From DATILL01 sp035476575 (lineage in GTDB: Bacteria; Actinomycetota; Actinomycetes; Mycobacteriales; JACQDL01): a DNA stretch of 37,445 nt. The stretch's first letter is position 1, and the number at the start of each line of letters is the position of its first letter. Position numbers and translations under genes: made by a program. Shown here in pieces: positions 1-7,910 of the stretch. The notes below the pieces were generated by a model that saw only the letters and a list, made by a program, of their open reading frames with translations, was not told the DNA's origin and did no database searches. Location of the stretch: assembly GCA_035476575.1 (NCBI GenBank), contig DATILL010000141.1:1-37445 (forward strand). The letters run 5' to 3'.

Positions 1-807
1 GACCAGATGGGTGAGGTGGAGTACGCCCCGTACGAGCCGAAGGGGACCGACTGGCACCCCCACCGGGGTTTCGAGACCGTCACGTACATCATCGACGGCA
101 CGTTCGAGCATCAGGATTCCAACGGCGGGGGCGGCACGATCACGAACGGCGACACGCAGTGGATGACGGCCGGCGCCGGCATCCTGCACATCGAGCGGCC
201 GCCGGAGGCGCTGGTCGCCAGCGGTGGGCTGTTTCACGGCATCCAGCTCTGGGTCAACCTTCCCCGGGCCCGCAAGGGCGCCACACCGCGCTACCAGGAC
301 CTGCGGGCCGGCACGGTCGGGCTGCTCGCCTCGGCCGACGCCGGAGCGCTGGTCCGGGTGATCGCCGGCGAGGTGGCCGGTCGCCGCGAGACCCACCGCG
401 GGCCGGGCTCGACGTACACCCCGATGGCCCTCGTGCACGCGACCCTCGCGCCGACCGCGCGGCTGGATCTGCCGTGGCGGCCGGACTTCAACGCGCTGGT
501 GTACGTGCTGGCCGGTGCTGGCACGGTCGGGGTGGAACGCCGGCCGGTGCGCACCGGGCAGCTCGCCGTCCTCGGGGCCGGCGACACGGTCACCGTCCAG
601 GCCGACGGCGGCCAGGAGACCAGCGCGCCCGGCCTCGACGTGCTGGTGCTCGGCGGCCAGCCGATCCGCGAGCCGGTGGCGTGGGGCGGGCCGTTCGTGA
701 TGAACACCCGGGCCGAGGTGCTGCAGGCGTTCGAGGACTACCAGCGCGGCCGGCTCGGGCAGGTCCCGGCGGTGCACGGCGCGCCGACCGGGGTCATCAC
801 CGGCTGA
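1..807 (+). CDS. Pirin family protein (5' end outside the window)
   Basis: Bicupin protein of the pirin family; some members are quercetinases or transcription cofactors, so substrate and role here are unknown. The frame is open from base 1 (reads DQMGEVEYAP), and family members have about 30-60 more N-terminal residues, so the true start lies upstream. The N-terminal cupin shows the family signature WHPHRGFETVTYIIDG followed by GDTQWMTAGAGILHIE, giving the usual metal-binding His residues (HPHRG, the later LFHGIQLW and an E). The C-terminal cupin (about residues 150-225) ends with the typical GGPFVMNTRAEVLQAFEDYQRG. Stop is TGA at 805-807. Family certain, function open. Confidence 0.93.
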   Translation, partial: DQMGEVEYAPYEPKGTDWHPHRGFETVTYIIDGTFEHQDSNGGGGTITNGDTQWMTAGAGILHIERPPEALVASGGLFHGIQLWVNLPRARKGATPRYQDLRAGTVGLLASADAGALVRVIAGEVAGRRETHRGPGSTYTPMALVHATLAPTARLDLPWRPDFNALVYVLAGAGTVGVERRPVRTGQLAVLGAGDTVTVQADGGQETSAPGLDVLVLGGQPIREPVAWGGPFVMNTRAEVLQAFEDYQRGRLGQVPAVHGAPTGVITG

Positions 808-915
808 TCACCGATCACCGCGGCTCGGCTGGGGGACCAGCCCCGGCCGAGCTGCCCACCAGGACGGAGGACCACGGTGAGCTGCCCGGCCTGCCGCCCG
901 CCGGCGGCCGAACCG

Positions 916-979
916 CCACCTGCCGCACCAAGGTCACCAGCGCGCCTCGGACCTCTGGTGACCTTGGTGCGGCAGGTGG
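916..979. repeat. Perfect 25-bp inverted repeat (hairpin family 1, copy 1)
   Basis: Arms 916-940 and 955-979 are exact reverse complements around a 14-nt spacer. The outer part reads ACCTGCCGCA and the inner part AAGGTCACCAG. It lies between the pirin stop and the nagA start. There is no T tract, so a simple intrinsic terminator is not proven. Related hairpins lie at 25730-25789 and 27391-27454. Confidence 0.9.
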
Positions 980-1019
980 GGGCGGGACGGCGTCGGGCGG
1001 GGACACTGGGCGGGTGTCC

Positions 1020-2159
1020 ATGATCGTCGCTGCCGGCCGGGTCGTGACCCCGCAGGGCGTGCTCGCGCCCGGGTGGGTGGAGGTCCGCGGCGAGCGAATC
1101 GAGGCGGTCGGCGCCGGCGAGCCGCCGTGGCCGGCCGATCACCCGCTGCCCGCGGCAGTGCTGGTGCCGGGCTTCGTCGACATCCACGGGCACGGTGGCG
1201 GCGGGGCGTCGTACCTGACGACCGACCCGGACGAGGCGGCCCGGGCGGCGGCGTTCCACCTGGCGCACGGTACGACGACCGCCGTTGCCAGCCTGGTGAC
1301 CACCCCGCTGGACGTGCTGCGCCGGCAGGTCGACGCGCTGGCCGACCTGGTCGAGGCGGGTGTGCTGGCCGGGCTGCACCTGGAGGGTCCGTGGCTGGCC
1401 GCGGCCCGGTGCGGCGCGCACCCGGTCGCGCTGCTGCGCCCGCCTGCGGCCGGGGAGGTCGGCGGGCTGCTGGCGGCCGGTCGGGGCACGGTCCGAATGG
1501 TCACCCTGGCGCCGGAGCTGGCCGGCGGGCTAGCTGCGGTCCGGGCCGTCGTCGAGGCGGGTGCGGTGGCCGCCGTCGGGCACACCGACGCGACGTACGA
1601 CGTGACGCGCGCGGCGATCGAGGCCGGTGCGACGGTGGCCACGCACCTGTACAACGGGATGCGGCCGGTGCACCACCGCGAGCCCGGCCCGGTGGTCGCG
1701 GCGCTGGCCGACCCGCGGGTCACCGTCGAGATCATCAACGACGGCGCGCACCTGCACCCGGCGGTGGTGCGCGGCGTGGTGGACTCGGCCGGGGTCGGCC
1801 GGGTGGCCCTGGTGACGGACGCGATCGCGGCGGCCGGGCTGGCCGACGGCCGGTACACCGTGGGCGGGCAGGCCGTGGTGGTCACCGATGGCGTGGTCCG
1901 GCTGGCTGGCGGTGGGAGCATGGCCGGCTCCACGCTGACCATGGACGCGGCGTTCCGGCGAGCGGCGTGCGAGGTCGGTGTGTCGCTGCCGGCGGCGGCC
2001 GAGATGTGCGCCGGTACGCCGGCTGCGGCGCTCGGTCTGGCCGACGTGGGCGCGCTGTCGGCCGGGCGGCGGGCGGACCTGGTGGCGCTGGACGGCGCGC
2101 TGCGGGTGGTCGGTGTGCTGGCCCGGGGCCGGTGGGCCGTGTGCCCCCCGCTGTGGTGA
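1020..2159 (+). CDS. nagA: N-acetylglucosamine-6-phosphate deacetylase
   Basis: Amidohydrolase that removes acetate from GlcNAc-6-P in amino-sugar and peptidoglycan recycling; cytoplasmic. The 379-aa product has the family landmarks in order: GFVDIHGHGGGG (metal-binding HxH), HLEGPW (metal-binding E), VGHTDATYD, THLYNGMRPVHHREPG and LVTDAI (catalytic Asp), then the C-terminal LSAGRRADLVALD strand. ATG at 1020 is taken as the start; GTG at 1014 is in frame and equally possible, and neither has a strong Shine-Dalgarno. No nagB or sugar transporter is adjacent. Oddity: the last codons (PPLW then TGA) are formed by the intergenic repeat array starting at 2153, so the stop codon lies inside a repeat core. 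Confidence 0.93.
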   Translation: MIVAAGRVVTPQGVLAPGWVEVRGERIEAVGAGEPPWPADHPLPAAVLVPGFVDIHGHGGGGASYLTTDPDEAARAAAFHLAHGTTTAVASLVTTPLDVLRRQVDALADLVEAGVLAGLHLEGPWLAAARCGAHPVALLRPPAAGEVGGLLAAGRGTVRMVTLAPELAGGLAAVRAVVEAGAVAAVGHTDATYDVTRAAIEAGATVATHLYNGMRPVHHREPGPVVAALADPRVTVEIINDGAHLHPAVVRGVVDSAGVGRVALVTDAIAAAGLADGRYTVGGQAVVVTDGVVRLAGGGSMAGSTLTMDAAFRRAACEVGVSLPAAAEMCAGTPAAALGLADVGALSAGRRADLVALDGALRVVGVLARGRWAVCPPLW

Positions 2160-2240
2160 CCAGTCGGCGCTGTGGTGACCTGTCGTTGCCCGCGCCGCCC
2201 GTGTGGTGACCTACCGGCGCTGTGGTGACCTCTTGTTGGA
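2153..2240. repeat. 50-bp-period repeat array 1
   Basis: GTGGTGACC cores start at 2153, 2172, 2203 and 2222, spacings 19, 31, 19. The 31-bp half continues TGTCGTTGCCCGCGCCGCC; the 19-bp half continues TACCGGCGCT. The array fills the whole gap between convergent nagA and the CHAT gene, overlapping the nagA stop and ending 2 bp from the CHAT stop. Confidence 0.93.
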
Positions 2241-2241
2241 G

Positions 2242-4851
2242 TCAGCCGGCGCCGAAACAGGCGAAGGGGACGTACGGTTCGGCCTGCGTGGCAGTGGCCA
2301 GCGCCGGGGCAGGCCGGACGCCGCGGGCCAGCTCCCGGTGGAACGCCGTCATCACCCGGACGGCGGCCTCGTCCGCCACCCGGGCGACCCCGGCCACCAC
2401 AGTCGGCGTGCCGGCGTACAGCAGCGCCGCGGTGAAGCCGAGCAGCTCGTCGCCGGCCCGGACCACGGTCCGCCCCACGTCGCAGGCAGACAGGATCGCC
2501 AGGCCGGGCGGCACCGCGAGCTGCTGCACGTCGTACGCCATCAGCGGCCCGTCGACCAGGTCGAGACGGGAGAACAGCACATTCTCCCGGTCGTGGTGAC
2601 CATGCGTGGCAAAGTGCGCGATGCTGGCCCCGTCCAGCGCCCGCAGCGCCGCCGGCACGGTCGCCGCCGCACCCACCAGCGTCCGGCCGCCCGGGTGAAT
2701 CCGGGCCAGCTCGGCTACCTCGGCCTCGGCATGGGTCAGCCCCGGCCCGGCCACCAGCACCGCCGGGCCGGGGAAGCCGCCCGGACCAGCCGCCGTACCC
2801 GCCGCCGCCCGCCGCGCGGCCAGCCAGCTCGACGCCGACGGCGCCACCGTGACCGGCCGGCCAGCCAGCGCCGGCAGCAGCCCCCACGGGATGCCGGACA
2901 GCGACCGGGTCGGCACTACCACCAGGTCGCTGTCGCCGAGCGCGCCGGCCAGCGGCGCGAGCAGGAGCTCGTCCAGCATGGCAAGCTGCCCCCGGACCGA
3001 CGCTCGAACCACCGCGGCCAGCCGGCCCGGCAGCGCGCGGCCAGCCAGCGCGTCAAGGTCGGACAGCAGCCGCCGGCTCGGCTCCCCCACCGCGGCGAAC
3101 CTGCCCAGCTCGACCAGCCTGGCCCCACCGTCGCGCACCAGCAGCCCCACCAGCCGGCCGCGCCGGACCATGAAGCTGACCAGCGTCTGCCCGGCCTCGG
3201 CCAGCGTGCCGGCCACCGCGCCGAGCGACGCTACGGTCCGGGCCTGGCCGGTGCCGGGCTGCTGCCAGCCGCGTTCGCGGATCCACCGCTCCAGCTCGGC
3301 GCAGCGGCGCTGCCCGGCCGGGTCGCGCCCGCCGGCCAGCTCGACCTCCCGCCCCCGCAGCCTGAGCTGCCGCAGCTCGGCCAGCGCCTCGGCGACCTCC
3401 GGGTCGGCCGGCGGCCGCACCGGCCGGAGCCGGAACGCCTGCGCCCGCGCCCGCTCGGACCAGTCGAACACCAGCCTCGGCCGACCGTCGGCCAGCGCCG
3501 CCTCCAGCCCGGCGGTGGCCAGCTCGACGCCCAGCGCCGCCGCTCCCGCCTGCAGGTCCAGGCTGCCGAACCGGCTGCGGTGCTCGGCCAGCGTCGCCAG
3601 CCCGGACCGGAGCTGCCGGTACGCCGCCGCCCGCCCGCCGGCCGCACCACCCGACCTGGCTGCACCACCCGAGCCAACCTCTGCCTGCGCCAGCTCGGCC
3701 CGGGCCAGCCGGCGGACCAGCCGCAGCTCCAACGGCGCCCCCGGCCGCACCCGCAGCGTACCGGCCCGCCAGCTCGCCTCCGCGGCCCGGCCGGCCCCCG
3801 CCAGCGCCCGAACGACCAGCCATTCGGCCAGCTCAGCATCGTGGTCCAGCCCCAGCTTGGCGAGCCGGACGGCGAGCTCGTCGGCGGCCGCGACCCGGGC
3901 GGTCACGTCCCGGCCCACCCGAGTTGCCCGCAGCCGGGTCAGCTCGGCCAGGGCCGCCCAGGCGTCGTTGCCACGGCGGTGGAAGCGGCGCTCGGCCAGC
4001 CCGGCCCAGCGTCGGGCCGCGGCGGCGTCGCCGGTCAGCAGCGCGGCCAGCGCCCGGGCCAGCTCCGCCTCCGCCCGGTCCTGGGACAGCTTCTGTGCCC
4101 GGAAGCCGGCCAGCGCGGTCTCCAGCTCCCGGCCCGCCTCGCCACCCAGCCCGGCCGCCAGCAGCGCCCGCGCCCGGTCCAGCCCGAGCACCGGCAGGAA
4201 GCCCGACCCGTGCTCGGCATACCCCCGGGCGGACTGCTCGAAGCCGCGCAGCGCGGCCGGGATGTCGCCGGTCAGCAGGTCGCAGTAGGCGAGGTTCTGG
4301 GCGGCCTTGGCGGCGATCAGCGGCAGCCCGGCGCGGCGGGTGATCTCGACGCAGCGGGCCAGGTCGGCCCGGGCCGGCCGGACCCGGCCAGCGCCCAGGT
4401 GCATGGCGGCCCGGTTCAGCAGCGTGCAGGCCAGCACCTCGGTGTGCTCCGGCGCGGCCAGCAGGGGGATGGACGCGTCCAGCAGGGCGAGCGCCTCGGC
4501 GCCGCGACCGGTACGCAGCAGGATCAGGCCATGCTGCTGCAGCAGCACGCCACGGTCGCCGTGGCTGGCCAGCGGGCCGGCGGCGGCGATCAGGGCCAGG
4601 CCGCGGTGCGGCTGGCCGAGCTCCGCCTCGGCGTGCGCCAGGCTGATCAGCAGCCGCGCGGCGAGCGGCCGGTACGCCGGCTCGACCGGCGGGCCGCCCT
4701 CGGCGTCGACGGCCGGCCAGCGGAGCAGGCCCAGGCCTCGGCGGAGCAGGTCGGCACCGGCGGCCGGGTGGCCGGAGGCGGTGGCGGCCACCCCGCGGCG
4801 GTGCAGCGCACGGGCGCGGCCTAGCAGCGCAGTGTCCCGCCCCGTCCGCAT
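2242..4851 (-). CDS. TPR-CHAT caspase-like protease
   Basis: CHAT (caspase HetF-associated with TPRs) domain protein, 869 aa. Residues about 1-440 are Ala/Leu-rich helical hairpins with TPR character (such as ALLDASIPLLAAPEHTEVLA); residues about 600-869 form the peptidase. The catalytic His is in AHFATHGHHD (about H750) and the Cys in LAILSACDVGRT (about C790), followed by the usual DELLGFTAALLYAGTPTVVAG, so the dyad is intact. No signal peptide or membrane segment is seen. ATG at 4851 follows the upstream gene's stop by 4 nt, so it is the last gene of the sigma/subtilase operon. CHAT proteases act in regulated proteolysis and conflict systems (separase relatives; TPR-CHAT in Craspase). The substrate here is unknown; the co-encoded subtilase is an inferred candidate. 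Confidence 0.92.
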   Translation of the reverse strand: MRTGRDTALLGRARALHRRGVAATASGHPAAGADLLRRGLGLLRWPAVDAEGGPPVEPAYRPLAARLLISLAHAEAELGQPHRGLALIAAAGPLASHGDRGVLLQQHGLILLRTGRGAEALALLDASIPLLAAPEHTEVLACTLLNRAAMHLGAGRVRPARADLARCVEITRRAGLPLIAAKAAQNLAYCDLLTGDIPAALRGFEQSARGYAEHGSGFLPVLGLDRARALLAAGLGGEAGRELETALAGFRAQKLSQDRAEAELARALAALLTGDAAAARRWAGLAERRFHRRGNDAWAALAELTRLRATRVGRDVTARVAAADELAVRLAKLGLDHDAELAEWLVVRALAGAGRAAEASWRAGTLRVRPGAPLELRLVRRLARAELAQAEVGSGGAARSGGAAGGRAAAYRQLRSGLATLAEHRSRFGSLDLQAGAAALGVELATAGLEAALADGRPRLVFDWSERARAQAFRLRPVRPPADPEVAEALAELRQLRLRGREVELAGGRDPAGQRRCAELERWIRERGWQQPGTGQARTVASLGAVAGTLAEAGQTLVSFMVRRGRLVGLLVRDGGARLVELGRFAAVGEPSRRLLSDLDALAGRALPGRLAAVVRASVRGQLAMLDELLLAPLAGALGDSDLVVVPTRSLSGIPWGLLPALAGRPVTVAPSASSWLAARRAAAGTAAGPGGFPGPAVLVAGPGLTHAEAEVAELARIHPGGRTLVGAAATVPAALRALDGASIAHFATHGHHDRENVLFSRLDLVDGPLMAYDVQQLAVPPGLAILSACDVGRTVVRAGDELLGFTAALLYAGTPTVVAGVARVADEAAVRVMTAFHRELARGVRPAPALATATQAEPYVPFACFGAG

Positions 4852-4855
4852 TGCC

Positions 4856-5392
4856 TCACAGTACGACCGACGGGGTCACCACCGCGCGTCCGTTTATCGA
4901 CCCGGTTGCCGGGTGGACGACGATCTGGGCCAGGCCGTGTGGCACGCCGTCCAGGGAGAACCGGCCCTCGGCGTCCGCGCGGGCGGTCAGCGGGCCACGC
5001 TCGGTGCGCAGCTCGACCTGGTGCGCGGCGGGCGGCGCGAGCCAGCCGTCCAGCCGGACGGTGTCGTTGCTAGCGGGGCTGACGCTGAACATGACGGTCA
5101 GGCTCTCGCTGTCGAAGGTGATGGTGCGGGTCTCCTCGGCGCCGCGTGCCCCGGCCGGGACGCCGTACTCCTGGGCCAGCCGGAAGACCTCGATGTCGAC
5201 GTCCTCCAGCTCCAGCGCGAAGGTGATACGCGGCAGCAGGTCGGCCGGCATCGGGTCGAGGTCGGTGTAGAGCTCGGCTAGCTCGGCCAGCACGGCGAGG
5301 TCGGCGTCGTCGAGCAGTCCGTGCTCGTCCAGGGGACCGTACTCGTCGAGGGGACCGCCTGCACCGGTCGGGGGGTCGGCCAGCGGTGTCAT
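4856..5392 (-). CDS. Hypothetical protein between sigma factor and CHAT protease
   Basis: 178 aa, no family recognised. The N-terminal about 75 residues are acidic and helical, with a short repeat GPLDEYGPLDEHGLLDD, then LPRITFALELEDVDIEVFRLA. The C-terminal half (about 95-175) looks like an all-beta carboxypeptidase-regulatory or Ig-like fold (DGWLAPPAAHQVELRTERG, ADAEGRFSLDGVPHGLAQIV). ATG at 5392 overlaps the sigma-factor stop by 4 bp (ATGA), so translation is probably coupled. The position directly after an ECF sigma gene is where anti-sigma factors often sit, but no HxxxCxxC zinc motif or membrane segment is present, so that role is only a guess. A scaffold or adaptor for the CHAT protease is an alternative. 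Confidence 0.82.
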   Translation of the reverse strand: MTPLADPPTGAGGPLDEYGPLDEHGLLDDADLAVLAELAELYTDLDPMPADLLPRITFALELEDVDIEVFRLAQEYGVPAGARGAEETRTITFDSESLTVMFSVSPASNDTVRLDGWLAPPAAHQVELRTERGPLTARADAEGRFSLDGVPHGLAQIVVHPATGSINGRAVVTPSVVL

Positions 5393-6027
5393 GGGGTGCT
5401 CCAGGTGGGGTCAGCGGTGAGAAGCTGTCGCAGCTTGGCCAGGCAGCGGCCCCGGGTAGGCCCGATGCTGCCCTGCGGCATGCCCAGCGCGGCCGAGACC
5501 TCGGCGTAGTCAGGGCGGTGGGTGAAGGCGACGATGCGCAGAAGCTGCTGGCAGCGCTGCGGAAGCTGGCGGACGGCGGCCCACAGTGCCCGGCGCATGT
5601 CGTCGGCCATGAGCCGCTCGTCCAGGGGCGGGTCGGGGTCGGGCACCGCCGCTGCTGACCAGTCGTCCATGGCCCGCTCGCCGCGGCTGGCCCGCACCAC
5701 CCGCCAGGACTCCCGCTTGGTGACGGTGACCAGCCAGGCGGTCAACGCGGCCGGGGTTCGGATGTCGGCCAGGTGCTTGAGCAGGCTGAGCCAGGTGGTC
5801 TGCACGACGTCCTCGGCGGACTCGTGGGACAGGCCCTGCGCCCGGGCCACCTGCCAGAGCAGTGGGGAGAGCTGGACGACGATCTGCTCCAGGCTGCTCC
5901 GCTCGCCGGCCCGGGCCGCGTCGAGCAGCCCGGCCAGCCGGTCATGGGCGGCACTGGCCGGGGGGCCGGCCGGGCGGCTGTCTCCCTCCGCGGACATGTC
6001 GCTCTGCGGCATCGAGCACCTACCCAT
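5389..6027 (-). CDS. ECF-type RNA polymerase sigma factor
   Basis: Sigma-70 family protein of about 212 aa with only regions 2 and 4. Region 2: PLLWQVARAQGLSHESAEDV then VQTTWLSLLKHL and AWLVTVTKRESWRVVR. Region 4: LPQRCQQLLRIVAFTHRPDY then AEVSAALGMPQGSIGPTRGR, the HTH that would read the -35 element. ATG at 6027 is chosen because GGGGGAG lies 6 nt upstream; it overlaps the subtilase stop by 8 bp. ATG at 6012 (MPQSDMSAEG) is the alternative. It is the second gene of the subtilase-sigma-unknown-CHAT operon and probably controls that operon or related genes. No classical anti-sigma gene is adjacent. Confidence 0.92.
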   Translation of the reverse strand: MGRCSMPQSDMSAEGDSRPAGPPASAAHDRLAGLLDAARAGERSSLEQIVVQLSPLLWQVARAQGLSHESAEDVVQTTWLSLLKHLADIRTPAALTAWLVTVTKRESWRVVRASRGERAMDDWSAAAVPDPDPPLDERLMADDMRRALWAAVRQLPQRCQQLLRIVAFTHRPDYAEVSAALGMPQGSIGPTRGRCLAKLRQLLTADPTWSTP

Positions 6028-7774
6028 TGGGGGCTCCCCCATGCAGCGCTTCCCCCTGTAGGGAGCCCAAAGCCTTGTTGACACGGCGGATGGTAGCCGC
6101 GGCGTCACGATCGGCCAGGCTCAGCTTGTCGTCCTCGGTCGCGCCGGCGAGCAGGCCGGCGGCCACCCGCGCGGCCAGCAGCGGGGCGGCGAACGACGTA
6201 CCGCTCCAGGTGGCGAACCCGCTGGAGAAGTCGTCGGTGTCCAGGGTGTCGCGGCGCTGCGGGAAGCCGCCCAGGTTGAGCGTGGGGTTCGTGACGATCG
6301 GGCCCTGGCTGCCCGCGAACGTCGTCGGGTAGGTGCTGACCACGGCCGCGCCGGGCGCCCAGTAGTGCACCCAGTCACCATCGTCGCTGAACAACGCCTT
6401 GGAGTCGTTCGGGTTGAGCGCGCCGACGCTAGCCACCGCCGGGCCATCGCCGGACGGGCGGGCGGCCAGCGCGGCCGGGTAGAACTTCCGGTCGGTGGCG
6501 TAGTTGCCGGCCGCCGCGACGACCATGACACCCAGGGAGGTCAGCTTGTCGATCTCCACGGCCAGCAGCGAGGTGAACGCCGCGTCGTCCGGCGACTCGT
6601 CGAAGTAGCCCAGCGAGAGCGACAGAACGTCGACCAGGTGGTCCGGTGGCGGGTCCGCCTGGCCCTGCTCCATGGACGTCGTCGCCGCTGCCAGCCGGGC
6701 GCCGATCAGCCGCAGCGCGAGCAGCAGGTCGCCCTCGTACACGATGCCGTCGCTGTGCATGATCCGCACCGCGTGCACCCGCGCGTCCGGCGCCACCTGC
6801 CGGATCAGCCCGGCGATAAAGGTGCCGTGACCGGCGTGCGTGTCCACATCGCCGATCAGGGTGCCGGGTGCGATCGGGGTGTCCCACTCGGTCTGCAGCA
6901 GCTCGACCGGCAGCGTGCCGGCGGCGGCCACCCGGCGTTCCTCGGCCAGGATCGCGGCCTGCAGCTCCGGGTCGACGCTGACAAACCCATCCGGCGGGAA
7001 CGGCGAGCCGTCCGCTGGGATGTCGAGCCACGGGTGCGCCCCGATGCCGGTGTCCAGCACGGCGACCACCGGCCGGCGACCGCCGATCTCGGCTGGCGAG
7101 CGCCGGGGCGGCGGCGCCATGAAGATGTCTACCGGGCCCCGCCCCCCGAGGCCCGGTAGCGCATAGGAGGTCAGCCCGCTGCTGCCCTGGGTGGCCGGAC
7201 TGCCTTGGGTGGCCGGGCTCCCCTGGGTGGCCGGGCTGCCGCCGATGCCGCTGACGGCCGAGCCGACCAGCAGGTGGTCGAGGCCGACCCCGGTCATGAC
7301 CCGGTCGCCCAGCCGGCCGCCGGCCACTGCCGAGCGCAGCGCCTGCAACGCCGGCCAGGCGTTCAGCACGACCAGCCGGGAGCTGTCGGCGACCCGGAGC
7401 GGGACCGAGCGGGGCAGGTCGGCGAGGTGCGGGCCATAGCGACGCAGCAGGCTGTCGCCGCTGTCGGTGACCGGGCGGGGGGCCTCGACCCGCATGCCCT
7501 GCGGGCCGAGCACGTCGTTGATCCGGTCGACCGCGTCGCCGTCGCGCAGCAGATCCTCGGCCAGCAGCAGCGAGCCGGCCCGGTACGCCGTCTGCCGGGG
7601 CGTCGGGGCGCCGGCCCGGACCACCGCGTCGGCGGGGTTCAGCGACCGGCCGCCGTGCCGCTCCAGGACCCCGGCGGGAAACTGCACCCCGCCCGGCCGC
7701 CCGCTGGGCGCCCGCCGCGGGCCACCACCGTTGCCGCCATGGTCGGAGCCACCCCTGCTGGCGTAGATACGCAT
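6020..7774 (-). CDS. S8 family serine peptidase (subtilisin-like)
   Basis: 584-aa subtilase with a complete triad: Asp in VVAVLDTGIGAHPWLD (about D241), His in DTHAGHGTFIAGLI (about H316), oxyanion Asn in VVAAAGNYATD (about N424) and Ser in WSGTSFAAPLLAARVAAG (about S527). Residues 1-235 are a long N-terminal region without a signal peptide, so the protease is probably cytoplasmic, unlike most secreted subtilases. A tandem SPATQG repeat (three copies, about 180-197) lies in a Gly/Ser-rich linker before the catalytic domain and may be a flexible or cleavable hinge. ATG at 7774 is preceded by GGGAGAGGGC, a good Shine-Dalgarno. First gene of the operon; 136 bp separate it from the histidine kinase stop upstream, room for its own promoter. 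Confidence 0.93.
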   Translation of the reverse strand: MRIYASRGGSDHGGNGGGPRRAPSGRPGGVQFPAGVLERHGGRSLNPADAVVRAGAPTPRQTAYRAGSLLLAEDLLRDGDAVDRINDVLGPQGMRVEAPRPVTDSGDSLLRRYGPHLADLPRSVPLRVADSSRLVVLNAWPALQALRSAVAGGRLGDRVMTGVGLDHLLVGSAVSGIGGSPATQGSPATQGSPATQGSSGLTSYALPGLGGRGPVDIFMAPPPRRSPAEIGGRRPVVAVLDTGIGAHPWLDIPADGSPFPPDGFVSVDPELQAAILAEERRVAAAGTLPVELLQTEWDTPIAPGTLIGDVDTHAGHGTFIAGLIRQVAPDARVHAVRIMHSDGIVYEGDLLLALRLIGARLAAATTSMEQGQADPPPDHLVDVLSLSLGYFDESPDDAAFTSLLAVEIDKLTSLGVMVVAAAGNYATDRKFYPAALAARPSGDGPAVASVGALNPNDSKALFSDDGDWVHYWAPGAAVVSTYPTTFAGSQGPIVTNPTLNLGGFPQRRDTLDTDDFSSGFATWSGTSFAAPLLAARVAAGLLAGATEDDKLSLADRDAAATIRRVNKALGSLQGEALHGGAPNG

Positions 7775-7910
7775 GCCCTCTCCCGTTTTCGGATACCCTG
7801 TGCGACCTCCCCGTCTCAGCCGGACGTCCCAGCCAGCCGGGGTGACACTGCCGCCGTTTGGGCCGGACCTTAGGACATAGGTGGGACAGGATCGGTGCCT
7901 GATACGGAGA

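Noticed and set aside
1139..2887. Long minus-strand open frame across nagA and the CHAT gene
   Set aside because: It crosses two real genes and a repeat array, with no recognisable domain and shadow-frame composition.
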